Positions 42,195 through 51,227 of a DNA stretch of 64,000 nt are shown here, in pieces. How positions within the stretch are numbered: the stretch's first letter is position 1; each line of letters starts with the position of its first letter. This DNA is from Oscillospiraceae bacterium (GTDB lineage Bacteria; Bacillota; Clostridia; Oscillospirales; CAG-272), in NCBI GenBank assembly GCA_015065385.1, contig SVQK01000040.1, forward strand, positions 41,731-105,730. The letters run 5' to 3'. The notes below the pieces were generated by a model. It worked only from the letters and a program-made list of their open reading frames with translations, ran no database searches and had not been told where the DNA came from. A program made the position numbers and the translations under genes.

Positions 42195-45100
42195 TCACGC
42201 CTCATATCCGGGCCAATTTGCGAGAGTCCGCGCGAGGAGCACCCGGTCGAGGGCGTTGAACGATCCGTCTCCGTTGAAGTCCGCTGCGCGCATATCGGCG
42301 ATCCCGTCGGAGGCCCCGTCTGCCTCGGCGATGACCCGCGCGAGAAGCATCCGGTCGAGGGCGGTGATGCTTCCGTCGCCGTTGAGTTCGCCGTTGATGA
42401 TGACCGTCGCTTCATCGATCACCTTGCCGAACGGATCGAACGCTTTCAGCTTGAATCCGGTTCCGATGAAGCCGCCGTAGTCCCCTCCGAGCTCCTCGCC
42501 CGTGAGGGAATACAGCTTCAATTCCGCCTTCTCAAATCCCGCTATGAACGCGTCGTACGACGTCCCCGCCGCGATGCCCTTGATCGCGCCGTTCTCGGAT
42601 ACGGTATAGCCGGAGGTTCCGGTCGGAACGATCCCGGCGGCTTTCTCCCTCTCGGGAATCGTATCGACAGGCTCGCACGGATAACCGTTCCATTCCGGCG
42701 TTACCCAGCCGGACTTGCCGTCGAGGTAATAGATCGTGAAAATATCGCGGCATCGTTCAAAGACACCGGATTCGAACGTTGCAGGCGCGTCCCCGGCAAA
42801 ATAGGCCGCCTGCAGACGGCTGCAATACCGGAACGCGTCCGATGAAATCTTTGTCACGCCCGCGGGGATGACCACCTCCGTCAGTCTGCCGCAGCTTTGG
42901 AACGCCGAACTCTCAATCGATGTGATGCCGGAGGGGATGAAGAGCGTGCCTGTGAACTTTGAACAGCCGGAGAAAGCCCTTGGACCGATCGATGTCACGC
43001 TGTCCGGAATGTTCAGGCTGCCGGTCAAATTACGGCAGGAGGAAAAAGCGTTGATCCCGATCGTCGTCACGCTGGCCGGGAGGATGAGGCTTCCTGTAAA
43101 TCCGGTACAAGCGTTGAACGCATACCTGCCGATTTCCGTCACGCCGTACGGAATTCTCAGATCGCCCGTCAAGTTGCTGCATTGGTAAAAGGCATTGTTT
43201 CCGATTTTCGTCACGCCGTCCGGTATTCTCAGATCGCCTGTCAACTTGCCGCATTTGCTGAACGTATAATTTTCGATCGACTTCAATCCGTCCGGGAGGA
43301 TAAGACTTCCGTTCAATCCGGCGCAATTGGCGAACGCATAACTGCCGATGGTCGTCACGCCGTCCGGTATGATCAGGCTGCCCGTCAGGAGGTCGCAGTC
43401 TTCCGCCGCGGATTCCGCAATGATCTCTACGGTCGGCAGAATGTTGAGTTCTCCCCTCTTTCCGGCGGGAACCTGTACGAGCGTCTTCCGGTCGATGGTG
43501 TACAAAACGCCGTCCTCGGCACAGTACGCCGGGTTTCCGCTCTCCACCTCGATGGCCCGAAGCGGGAGGTTGGAGGCGAAGGCTTTTTTCCCGATGGATG
43601 TAAGGGTTGCGGGAATGACGAGCGGTTCGTTGACGTTTTCATCTCCGTTCACTGCGCCTTCGAACGCGCTCGATCCGACTTCGGTCAGAGTCCGGGACAG
43701 GATCAGGCCGTCAAACGCAGTGTTGCTGAACGCATCGTCTCCGACCGACGTCACGCTGTCCGGGATCGTCAGAATGCCCGTGAACCCGGAACAGTTCATA
43801 AACGCATAATTGCCAATCGTCGTCACGCCGTAAGGGATCGTCAGAGCGCCTTCGATCCCTTTGCACCGGTAAAACGCAAACGCGCCGATCGACGTGATTC
43901 CGTCGCCGAAGCGCAGGGACTTTACTTCATCGGCGTAATACTCCGCCCATACCGCTTGATTGAAGGAATTGTTGTAATCCCACATCGGCCCGGTTCCGCT
44001 GATCTCGAGAAGTCCCTCCTCGTACAGCGTCCACGTCAGATCGTCGCCGCATTTTCCTTGGAAAAGAACGCCCTCGGGAAGATCCTCCTCGAGAAGGATG
44101 CAGCGGTATTTATTCCATTCCGGAGAAATCCATCCGGAACGGCTGTACAGCTTGTAGTAGTAAATGGCGAAGGTATTATACACCTGAGCGGGTTCGCCGA
44201 AGACGTTGTCGCCTGACACCGGTTTGTTGTACGAATAGTAATTTCCGAATTTCGCCGGCGCTTTTCCTTCAAAGGTGGCGGTGGTGAGATCCTTCCAGCC
44301 GTCGAACGCTCTGTATCCCACCTCGTTCACCTTATCCGGGAAGGTCAGCTCGCCCTCGAGCCCGGTGCAGTCCGTGAACGCGAAATACTCGATCGTCGTG
44401 ACAGAGGCCGGGAACTCGAGCTTTCCTTCAAATCCTGAGCATTTGTTGAACGCGCCGCTCTGGATCCGGGTCAGGGAGTTTCCCTTGATCTGAATGGACT
44501 TGAAGCCGGAGCAGAACTCAAACGCCTGCACGCCGACGGTTTCGACGTGGTCGCCGATAACCAGCCCGCCGTCAAACCCTTCGCAGTACCGGAAAGCTCT
44601 GGTTCCGATGGACTTCACGCTGTCCGGGATCGTCAAGCCTCCCGTGAAGCCCTTGCAGTTATAAAACGCGGAATCCCCGACGGACGTCACGCCGCTGCCG
44701 AGGGTAAGGACGCCGTCAAATCTCTGGCAGTTAAAGAAGGTGTAATACTTTACCGCCGTCACGCCTTCCGGGATTGTCAGATCTCCCGTTAAGCCGGAGC
44801 ATCCGTAGAAGGCATACGCGTCGATCTCCGTCAGGCTGTCCGGAAGCGTCAGACTGCCCTTCATTCCGTAACAGCCATAAAACGCGTTTCTCCCGATGGA
44901 CGTCACGCCCTCCGGAATGATCAGGTCGCCGGTCAGATTGCGGCATTCATAGAACGCGCATTCGCCGATCCTCGTGATTCCTTCCTTCAGCACCAGCGAC
45001 TTGATATAAGACCAGTTTTTGTACCACGGAGCGGTCGTATAGGAATAGTCCTTCATCGCCCCTTCGCCGCGGATCGTGAGCGTACCCTCGCTGTCGAGCA

Positions 45101-45476
45101 CCCACGTCAGGTTTTCCCCGCATTCCCCCTCGGCGACGATGCCGTCCTCGGATTCGGCGAGCAGGTCAGCGTCCGGGACGTCGAAATACGCTTCGGCGGT
45201 TTCCGGCTCCTGAACACGGGCCATCGCCTCCGCGCGCTTTTCCGAACGCAGGGCAGAGGAGCCGGAGTTCATCATCTCCTCGTACTCCTCCGCCGTGTAG
45301 AAGACCAGCTCTCCGGTATCGAGATAATCGAAGGCATCGTAATAATACGTCTGTCCGTCTTCTTCCCAGACATACTCCACCCAGTACGAGGGATTGTCCG
45401 CGCCGACTGCCGTTGCCAGCGTCAGCGTCAGAAGGAAGGCGAACGAAAAGACGAGGGCCCATCTGCTTTTTCTCAT
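42195..45476 (-). CDS. BspA-like LRR_5 protein with C-terminal type I dockerin (second)
   Basis: A 1093-residue secreted protein with signal peptide (residues 1-26). An N-terminal ~130 residues of unclear fold leads to about 35 LRR_5 units with the pattern LTGDL(T/I)IPEGVTSIG followed by AFYGC. A dockerin-associated module (FIGTGFKLKAFD) and a type I dockerin (~1020-1093) end the chain, with calcium loops LNGDGSITALDR and FNGDGSFNALDR. The LRR units are regular and more diverged from one another than the duplicated ones in the first LRR-dockerin protein. It lies 12 bp after the O-antigen-ligase-like gene and probably shares its message. GGAGAAC precedes the ATG. Confidence 0.87.
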   Translation of the reverse strand: MRKSRWALVFSFAFLLTLTLATAVGADNPSYWVEYVWEEDGQTYYYDAFDYLDTGELVFYTAEEYEEMMNSGSSALRSEKRAEAMARVQEPETAEAYFDVPDADLLAESEDGIVAEGECGENLTWVLDSEGTLTIRGEGAMKDYSYTTAPWYKNWSYIKSLVLKEGITRIGECAFYECRNLTGDLIIPEGVTSIGRNAFYGCYGMKGSLTLPDSLTEIDAYAFYGCSGLTGDLTIPEGVTAVKYYTFFNCQRFDGVLTLGSGVTSVGDSAFYNCKGFTGGLTIPDSVKSIGTRAFRYCEGFDGGLVIGDHVETVGVQAFEFCSGFKSIQIKGNSLTRIQSGAFNKCSGFEGKLEFPASVTTIEYFAFTDCTGLEGELTFPDKVNEVGYRAFDGWKDLTTATFEGKAPAKFGNYYSYNKPVSGDNVFGEPAQVYNTFAIYYYKLYSRSGWISPEWNKYRCILLEEDLPEGVLFQGKCGDDLTWTLYEEGLLEISGTGPMWDYNNSFNQAVWAEYYADEVKSLRFGDGITSIGAFAFYRCKGIEGALTIPYGVTTIGNYAFMNCSGFTGILTIPDSVTSVGDDAFSNTAFDGLILSRTLTEVGSSAFEGAVNGDENVNEPLVIPATLTSIGKKAFASNLPLRAIEVESGNPAYCAEDGVLYTIDRKTLVQVPAGKRGELNILPTVEIIAESAAEDCDLLTGSLIIPDGVTTIGSYAFANCAGLNGSLILPDGLKSIENYTFSKCGKLTGDLRIPDGVTKIGNNAFYQCSNLTGDLRIPYGVTEIGRYAFNACTGFTGSLILPASVTTIGINAFSSCRNLTGSLNIPDSVTSIGPRAFSGCSKFTGTLFIPSGITSIESSAFQSCGRLTEVVIPAGVTKISSDAFRYCSRLQAAYFAGDAPATFESGVFERCRDIFTIYYLDGKSGWVTPEWNGYPCEPVDTIPEREKAAGIVPTGTSGYTVSENGAIKGIAAGTSYDAFIAGFEKAELKLYSLTGEELGGDYGGFIGTGFKLKAFDPFGKVIDEATVIINGELNGDGSITALDRMLLARVIAEADGASDGIADMRAADFNGDGSFNALDRVLLARTLANWPGYEA

Positions 45477-45488
45477 GTCGGTTCTCCT

Positions 45489-47180
45489 TTACTTGATTCC
45501 GTATTCGTTCAGCCGGAGTTCGTATTCCTCCGGCAGATCCAGCTTCGGCTGATCCGCGATCTTCCACGCGAGGGGGGAGGTCGTTTCTTTTACTTCCCTC
45601 AACCGTTCGGAAATCGCCGCAAGACGGTCGAGGCACCAGGATTCGCTGACCTTGTCCCCGGCCTGCCGGTACAGGGAGAGCGCGTAGCTCAGCATGTCGA
45701 AATAGTCCAGATATCCGTCAAGATCGTATTTCGCGCACGCGATCCCTTCCCCGGCCCATCGGCTCATGGCTTCGATATCCCCTCCGGCGAACGCGGACCG
45801 CGCCATCACGCGGCAGGCCTGAGCGCAGGATGGGTTCCATGTCAGGATCTTCTCCGCATACGCCGCGCGCTCCTCCAACCCTTCCGCGTCCCGCATCAGA
45901 TTCATCGCGGCAAGTGTGTTCTGCGGATAGATCCGGAACGCCGCCTCCTCCCGTCCGATATGATGCAGAAAAGAGGATGCGCCGAGCCACAGACTGAACG
46001 CGCCGATCAGGCAGGCACCGCACAGGACCGCCGCCCGGTTCGGAGGTTTCGCGTCCGCCCGCTTCTTTCGCTCCCCGTCCTCCGGCATCAGAAGAAGGAT
46101 CAGTACAAAATCCAGCGCGATAAACTGCAGATCGAAATCGACGAACGAATGCGCAAGCAGCACCGAGGCGGCGATCCGTCCGCCCCGATCCGCTCGCCGC
46201 AGTCCCGCGATCACGGCCCAGATACAGACAGCGAAGGGCAGCCACCCCACGTCGAGCAGGATCTGCAAGAAATCGTTGTGAACGTGCGTGACGCTGTAGA
46301 CCCCCGTCTGAACCCGTCCCTGTTCAAACGCATATCCGAGATACCCGTACCCGAACGGACGCTTCAAGATCATCATGAGCGCGTCCCGGTCGTACAGCAG
46401 TCTGCCATAAACGGTACTCGAACGGTGCGTCAGCGACCTGGCGGCGGCGGAAAGCTCCCATCCGTTTCTCCCGAGCAGGAAGAGCCCGGCGGCAATCGCG
46501 CAGAGGAGCAGAACGGTCAGGCATTCCCGTCTCCGCTTCACGTTCGGCGCGAAGACCGCGCAGATCAGCATCGCAAGAGCAAGCAGGAGCATGACCGCAC
46601 GGCTTCCCGACCATGCGATCCCCGCAAGGAGGACGAGCAGCGGAACACAGTCAAACAGCCGCGCCTCTTCCCGCGTCAGGATCAGGGTCACCCCGACCGC
46701 GGCATAGGCGGCGTAGGCGTTCGGGTACTGAAAGAATCCCGCCAGCCGTCCGTTGACCAGAAAGAACGGCGAGAGCGGAGGGATCAAGCTCAAAGCTCCC
46801 GAGACAACGGTCATGACCGCAGCCGTACACGGGATGGTGCGGAGCATGGTCTTCCGGGTCGAGCCGGGAACCTGAGACAGCAGCAGCGCAAAGAGCGGCA
46901 GCGGCAGAAATTTCAGCACGCCGAACCACGCCAATCCCCGATCGACCGCCCAAAAGGAGGAGACGGCGAACGCAAGGGGCAGGAGGAAAACTGCGGCAGT
47001 CAGCGGCTGAAACGGAATCGTCAGTTTGTCTCCGCGGCTCACGGAGGCGGCGATGAAGCTCACCAGAACCAGTGCTGCGGCCGCGGACAGCCATTCGTGA
47101 AACAGAGCCAGCAGGAAGGGCGCGAGGCAGAAAAACACGCACAGCCCCGTCGCCCTGCCGGAACGATTTGTCATTTCCAT
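45489..47180 (-). CDS. O-antigen ligase/polymerase-like membrane protein with C-terminal TPR-like tail
   Basis: A 563-residue protein. About 10-11 hydrophobic helices occupy residues ~10-385; the Wzy_C/O-antigen ligase marks are FQYPNAYAAYAAVGV, SGSRAVMLLLAL and the periplasmic-loop motif THVHNDFLQILLDVGW. Residues ~410-563 are soluble and look like TPR helices (AAYAEKILTWNPSCAQACRVM). In Gram-positive bacteria such proteins polymerise or ligate surface polysaccharides outside the membrane. The ribosome binding site is weak for either ATG (47180 or 47174). A consensus promoter lies about 150 bp upstream. The next gene in the message encodes the LRR-dockerin protein. Confidence 0.8.
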   Translation of the reverse strand: MEMTNRSGRATGLCVFFCLAPFLLALFHEWLSAAAALVLVSFIAASVSRGDKLTIPFQPLTAAVFLLPLAFAVSSFWAVDRGLAWFGVLKFLPLPLFALLLSQVPGSTRKTMLRTIPCTAAVMTVVSGALSLIPPLSPFFLVNGRLAGFFQYPNAYAAYAAVGVTLILTREEARLFDCVPLLVLLAGIAWSGSRAVMLLLALAMLICAVFAPNVKRRRECLTVLLLCAIAAGLFLLGRNGWELSAAARSLTHRSSTVYGRLLYDRDALMMILKRPFGYGYLGYAFEQGRVQTGVYSVTHVHNDFLQILLDVGWLPFAVCIWAVIAGLRRADRGGRIAASVLLAHSFVDFDLQFIALDFVLILLLMPEDGERKKRADAKPPNRAAVLCGACLIGAFSLWLGASSFLHHIGREEAAFRIYPQNTLAAMNLMRDAEGLEERAAYAEKILTWNPSCAQACRVMARSAFAGGDIEAMSRWAGEGIACAKYDLDGYLDYFDMLSYALSLYRQAGDKVSESWCLDRLAAISERLREVKETTSPLAWKIADQPKLDLPEEYELRLNEYGIK

Positions 47181-47330
47181 TCTATTCTATCTCGACACCC
47201 GCCGGGGACGCTGTGTCCGCTCCCTGCGCGGTCGATTGCAGATTCATGATTCATTCCGTCCATCGGAAAACGGTGGATGGATCCGCCCTGTATATGACGG
47301 AACATTCGTCTCTCCGCTGTTTCGAGAGGT

Positions 47331-47359
47331 ATTATACAACAATCCCCCATTCATGTCAA
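47331..47359 (-). promoter_or_regulatory. Consensus sigma-A promoter for the O-antigen-ligase-like gene
   Basis: Minus strand TTGACA (47354-47359), 17-bp spacer, TATAAT (47331-47336). It sits in the 239-bp gap 47181-47419, which shows nothing else. Confidence 0.82.
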
Positions 47360-47419
47360 GCGTCGGCAATCCGGCGTTCGGTCTCCCATTCTCCCGTCGA
47401 TCACGGAAGCGCAATCCTG

Positions 47420-48502
47420 TCAGATGTGCGTTCTGACATACTCCGCGATCACTTCCGCGCCGTTGCCGATTCCGTGTTCCACGGTGTTTTCAAGGCACCT
47501 CTCCAGTTTTCCGCTGTGGATCATCCCGTAGAGCGCGTCGTAGATCTTTCCGGGGTCTTCGCAGCGGATCCCGTAGCCGTTGTTCAAAATAAACTGATAA
47601 TTCCGGTTTTCCTGTCCCTTGATATGGCCCGTGACCACGACGGCGCACCCGCTCCTGACCCCTTCGATCATCGCGTTAGGACCGGCCTTGGTCAGAAGGA
47701 TCGGACACTCTGCAAGGTGCTCGTGCATATTCCGGACGAAGCCGTAGATGCTGAGATCCTCGGGCAGTTCATGATTCTCCTGCATCCTGAGAAGGGTTCC
47801 GTGCAGCCGTTCGTCCAGTCCGCAGACGATCCGGATTTTCACATTGCCGAGCCGCGACACCTCCCGGATCATGCGGATATTCTTCTTCAAATCGGTGGAC
47901 GGATTGAGCATCAGGATCTCTATGGGATTCTCGATTTGTTTCGGAGTTGTCCGCAGTATGATATCGTCCCTCACCGGAAATCCGGAGACAAGAACCTTCT
48001 CACGCGAGAATCCCTTTTTCAGATACCGGTCCCGAACCGCGCCTGTCGGAACAAAGGACATGTCCGCGCGCCTGTCCTCCCACACGCGGGGCGGATTCAC
48101 CAGATCGATCACACCCACATAGAAGGGGATATGCAGACCTTCCTTCCGGAGCAGACGGGAAACGGCCTTCGTAAACATGCAGTGGACGGAAAGGATCAAA
48201 TCCGGAGAATACTCCCGGATCACTTCGAGCAGACCTTTCCGCACCCTCCGGTATATCTCTGAATGGACAAAATCAGGAAAGCACTGAGAAAAGCGCTCGC
48301 CGAACAGGAACACAAACGGCGCGCGCGTCGTCAGGGGGATATAGCTGTCCTCCATCCGCTCTCCGAACTTCCCCATGAGGGGAAACACGTCGATCTGCCG
48401 GCAGTCGTATCCGGCTTCCCTCAGCTTCTTTTCGATCGCGTTGGCAGAGGACTTGTGGCCTGAGCCGGTCCTCACAGAGGTCAGTATGAGTACTTTCTTC
48501 AT
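47420..48502 (-). CDS. MGDG-synthase/UgtP-type glycolipid glycosyltransferase (GT28)
   Basis: A 360-residue cytoplasmic glycosyltransferase. The N-terminal domain (SVRTGSGHKSSANAIEKKL...) is the MGDG_synth signature of processive diacylglycerol glucosyltransferases such as UgtP and of plant MGD proteins. The C-terminal domain has LTKAGPNAMIEG and GHIKGQENRN, typical of sugar-nucleotide binding in GT28. It should transfer a sugar to diacylglycerol or a related lipid on the inner membrane face, for membrane glycolipid or lipoteichoic acid anchors. GGAG lies before the ATG. It is a single-gene unit with a promoter about 185 bp upstream. Confidence 0.85.
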   Translation of the reverse strand: MKKVLILTSVRTGSGHKSSANAIEKKLREAGYDCRQIDVFPLMGKFGERMEDSYIPLTTRAPFVFLFGERFSQCFPDFVHSEIYRRVRKGLLEVIREYSPDLILSVHCMFTKAVSRLLRKEGLHIPFYVGVIDLVNPPRVWEDRRADMSFVPTGAVRDRYLKKGFSREKVLVSGFPVRDDIILRTTPKQIENPIEILMLNPSTDLKKNIRMIREVSRLGNVKIRIVCGLDERLHGTLLRMQENHELPEDLSIYGFVRNMHEHLAECPILLTKAGPNAMIEGVRSGCAVVVTGHIKGQENRNYQFILNNGYGIRCEDPGKIYDALYGMIHSGKLERCLENTVEHGIGNGAEVIAEYVRTHI

Positions 48503-48687
48503 AAGCTGCTCCAGAGATCATAGTGATAGAGATGGATTCATACCGCCAAATGCTGCGCTATATAGTCTGATACAAAGAGATACTGAACCATTTACAGACA
48601 GCCCGCCGCCCTTTCAGGTTTCTCCCTCTCCGCCGTTTTTCCGCCGGGTTGAACTCCAGAGAGGCAGCGGCCTGCCGTCCACTGTTT

Positions 48688-48716
48688 ATTATAGCGGAAA
48701 ATCCGGAAATTTGCAA
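48688..48716 (-). promoter_or_regulatory. Sigma-A promoter for the GT28 gene
   Basis: Minus strand TTGCAA (48711-48716), 17-bp spacer beginning ATTTCCGGAT, TATAAT (48688-48693). It is similar to the promoter at 33192-33220 across the whole element. It lies in the 638-bp gene-free stretch 48503-49140, with the terminator and tRNA-like fragment listed next. Confidence 0.75.
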
Positions 48717-48840
48717 GACGGCGGAGCAGATACGCGCATCTTTCCGCGTTTTTTCCGCACGCTCCGCGATCCGCAGTCCCGCCGTTTCGCAGACTGAGGT
48801 GAGCCGCGCTTTCATCCCCCGACCGCGCAGAAGCTATGCG

Positions 48841-48873
48841 AGAGAAAACGACACCTGCCGGAGCAGATGCCGT
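48841..48873 (-). terminator. Likely intrinsic terminator downstream of the tRNA-like fragment
   Basis: ACGACACCTGC (48848-48858) and GCAGATGCCGT (48863-48873) pair with two mismatches on the plus strand, which become G-U pairs on the minus strand. Read on the minus strand, TTTTCTC follows. Confidence 0.5.
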
Positions 48874-48949
48874 CTATTTCTATTCGATTGCCTTTTTGTA
48901 TTGACACATCTTGCGGAGGGCGGCAAAGCAACGGCTTGCGGAAAAGTCG

Positions 48950-49004
48950 ATTGGCCGGGATTCGAACCCTCGGGATGCGGGGCATCCCATGGAGTTTTCG
49001 GGGA
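48950..49004 (-). tRNA. tRNA 3'-half-like fragment (Ser/Leu type), probably a remnant
   Basis: The minus strand contains a T-loop core GGGTTCGAATCCC (within 48953-48969), preceded by a hairpin GGGATG/CATCCC (48972-48988) like a long variable arm, and before that CCGAAAACTCC, like the 3' half of an anticodon arm. No D-arm or matching 5' acceptor strand is found, and the T stem pairs poorly below three base pairs. It looks like a truncated tRNA, such as can remain at an integration site; a chance resemblance is possible. Confidence 0.4.
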
Positions 49005-49140
49005 AGTGCGGCTTTAGAATAAACTGAGACTTGATTTGTCAAGGGGGGATTTTGCATTTATTTACAAGATTTACCTTGGTCTCACGAACATTCCTCTTTC
49101 AACTCTATCTCCCACTTGATGACGACGGCAAATACTACTG

Positions 49141-50043
49141 TCACCCTTCCCCCTTCCCGCTCTTCTCCCCGAACACCCACAGATAATAGTCCTCCAGCGC
49201 CGGAGCGGCGTTCTTCGCGTTTTCGGTCGGCTTTTCTTCGCTCAGCACCCGGAGCAGGACTTCCCCGGTCGTCTCGTCCCGCGAGATGTTCGTCACGCGG
49301 AAGCGGTTCTGCAAAATCTGTACCTCGCTCTCCGCACTGGGGACGATCCACACGGAACCCGCGATCTTCTCTGTCAGAACATGCGGCGGCGCGTCGTCCA
49401 CGATCACGCCCTTTTTCAGCATGATGACGTCCCGCGCGATGAACTCAATGTCCGAAACGACGTGGGTGGCGATCAGCACGATCTTGTCGAAGGCGATGCG
49501 GGAGATATAGTTGCGGATCGAAATGCGCTGCTTCGGGTCCAGCCCCGCCGTCGGCTCGTCGAGGATCAGGATTTCGGGATCCCCGAGTACGGCCTGCGCG
49601 AGAGCCAGCCTCTGTTTCATGCCCCCGGACAGCGCGCCGATCTTCCGCCCCGGTACGTCGTCCAACTCCACTGCCCGGAGGATTTCCGGGATCTGCTCCT
49701 TCGCCTCCGCTTTCGTCATGCCCTTGAGCGCGGCCATGTACCACATGAACCGCTCCACCGTGAAATTCGGGTACAGCTCCGGATACTGCGGCATGAAGCC
49801 GAGCTTTTCCCGGAAGCGGACGCCCATTTTGAGCACGTCTTCGGTCACGCCGTCATCCGAGGTGTAGGTGATCGAGCCGGAATCCGCTTTGAGGTTGTCC
49901 GTCAGAATGTTCATGAGCGTGGATTTTCCCGATCCGTTCGGGCCGAGCAGGGCGTAGATGCCCGGTTCGAGCTCCGCGGTAAAACGGTCAAGCGCGAGGT
50001 TTGTGCCGTAGGATTTCGTGATTTGCTGGATGGTGAGGGTCAT
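49141..50043 (-). CDS. ABC transporter ATP-binding protein
   Basis: A 300-residue ATPase. Walker A is GPNGSGKST, the signature LSGGMKQRLALAQ, Walker B ILILDEPTAGLDP, and the H-loop follows in IATHVVSD. The ~70-residue C-terminal extension is typical of ABC-2/drug-exporter-like ATPases. It starts with ATGA overlapping the lipoprotein gene upstream by 4 bp. It is the last gene of the minus-strand operon and the only ATPase near the two large permeases (52492-55023 and 57849-60014), so it probably powers one or both. Confidence 0.93.
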   Translation of the reverse strand: MTLTIQQITKSYGTNLALDRFTAELEPGIYALLGPNGSGKSTLMNILTDNLKADSGSITYTSDDGVTEDVLKMGVRFREKLGFMPQYPELYPNFTVERFMWYMAALKGMTKAEAKEQIPEILRAVELDDVPGRKIGALSGGMKQRLALAQAVLGDPEILILDEPTAGLDPKQRISIRNYISRIAFDKIVLIATHVVSDIEFIARDVIMLKKGVIVDDAPPHVLTEKIAGSVWIVPSAESEVQILQNRFRVTNISRDETTGEVLLRVLSEEKPTENAKNAAPALEDYYLWVFGEKSGKGEG

Positions 50044-51227
50044 GGCTGATCTCCTTTTTCTTCCTCTCCGACCTCCGTCAGGGTCAGGCGGGTCATCTCA
50101 TAGTGATCGCTCGTTCCGCTCCGCCCGATGGCGATTCCGTCGGAGAAACCGATGAGCATTCCGTCGCCTTCGCAGAGAAAACGGCGTGTTTCCCCCGTCT
50201 CCGGATCGAGCGAGTACCGCATATTGTCTCCGAGCGCGTAAATATCCGTCATGACCGTTTCGTTCCCCCTTCCGGTCGGCGCGGCGGCTGTTTCGATGAA
50301 TTCGATGTAGAAAGGCGCAAACCACAGCTTACCGTCGCAGGGAAAAATCGGACTGTACGCGTTGACATCCTCCGCGAGGATTTGTGCCCGTCCGTCCCGG
50401 ATTTCCACAAGCGCCATACGTTCAAAATACCGCGTTTCGGTCACGGTCGCGCTGACCAGTTCTTCCGCGCCGAGCAGGACGACGTGCCCGTTTTCGCTGT
50501 ACACGAGGGACCCGAGCCGCACCCCGTCCGGAGAAACCGTGATGCTCTCCCCTCCGTCCTTCGGGATGATCTCGCACGCGCCGTCCATCCCCTCTCCGGC
50601 ATGAAACAGATAGTACCGTTCGCTGTCGACGGCGAAGCCTGTTCCGACGGGCAGCATGTCAAAGACGCGCTCCGACTTTCCGCCGTTCTTTTTGATCCGC
50701 ATGATTTCAAGGTACTGGTCGTCCGTGGACATGAATTCCGCCCCTCTGTCCGCGCTCTCCCGATAATGGCTGTTCGCATAGTACAGATATTCGCCGTCCG
50801 CGTAAATCTGAAAAGGCGTGAAATTCCCCGTGTTTTCCGTGGTGCAGATCAATTGCATGGGTTCCACCTCAAAGGGGTTCACAGCGTAGATCCGGTACAG
50901 CATCGGGTGGTCCCGTTCCAGCGCGTAAACCTTCATGAAGAGCATCTCTCCGTCCGTGCAGAAGGAGCGCGGGAGACCGAGCATCGCGTTTTCGGGGCAG
51001 GGACCGTTTCTTCCGTCGTGCTGGCAGAGGGGATCGCGGCAAAGTCCCGCCACCCGTTCAAATCCCGCGTTATAGACATTCTTTGCGTGACTCGGCGCGT
51101 TGAGGATGATCGTCTCCCCGATCTGGCATCCGTCGGGGCGGTTATAGTAAACGGTTTCTTCCGTGCGGCGCGAACAGGAGGCAAGTGGAAGCAGAGCGGC
51201 GAGGCAAAGAAACAGCAGTCTTTTCAA
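50040..51227 (-). CDS. CRDPLCxH-motif lipoprotein A
   Basis: A 395-residue lipoprotein with lipobox LASC. The start is TTG at 51227, overlapping the previous gene by 4 bp (TTGA), with AGGAGG 7 nt upstream. The motif LCRDPLCQHDGRNGPCPE (about residue 62) places three Cys and a His where the two neighbouring lipoproteins place theirs. The rest is a chain of short beta-strand pairs typical of propellers (DGEYLYYANSHY, NGHVVLLGAEEL, DGKLWFAPFYIE). No enzyme motif is seen. Similar lipoproteins occur beside ABC-2 genes in clostridia in my recollection, but no function is known to me. Confidence 0.75.
   Translation of the reverse strand: MKRLLFLCLAALLPLASCSRRTEETVYYNRPDGCQIGETIILNAPSHAKNVYNAGFERVAGLCRDPLCQHDGRNGPCPENAMLGLPRSFCTDGEMLFMKVYALERDHPMLYRIYAVNPFEVEPMQLICTTENTGNFTPFQIYADGEYLYYANSHYRESADRGAEFMSTDDQYLEIMRIKKNGGKSERVFDMLPVGTGFAVDSERYYLFHAGEGMDGACEIIPKDGGESITVSPDGVRLGSLVYSENGHVVLLGAEELVSATVTETRYFERMALVEIRDGRAQILAEDVNAYSPIFPCDGKLWFAPFYIEFIETAAAPTGRGNETVMTDIYALGDNMRYSLDPETGETRRFLCEGDGMLIGFSDGIAIGRSGTSDHYEMTRLTLTEVGEEEKGDQP

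Noticed and set aside
42195..45476. Short-period repeats that might suggest a CRISPR or satellite array
   Set aside because: They are codon-level LRR_5 units of about 23-26 residues with divergent sequence inside one open frame; no identical repeats with unique spacers occur anywhere in the window.
48950..49040. Complete tRNA gene
   Set aside because: No D-arm, no 5' acceptor strand and poor T-stem pairing; only a 3'-half-like fragment is supported.
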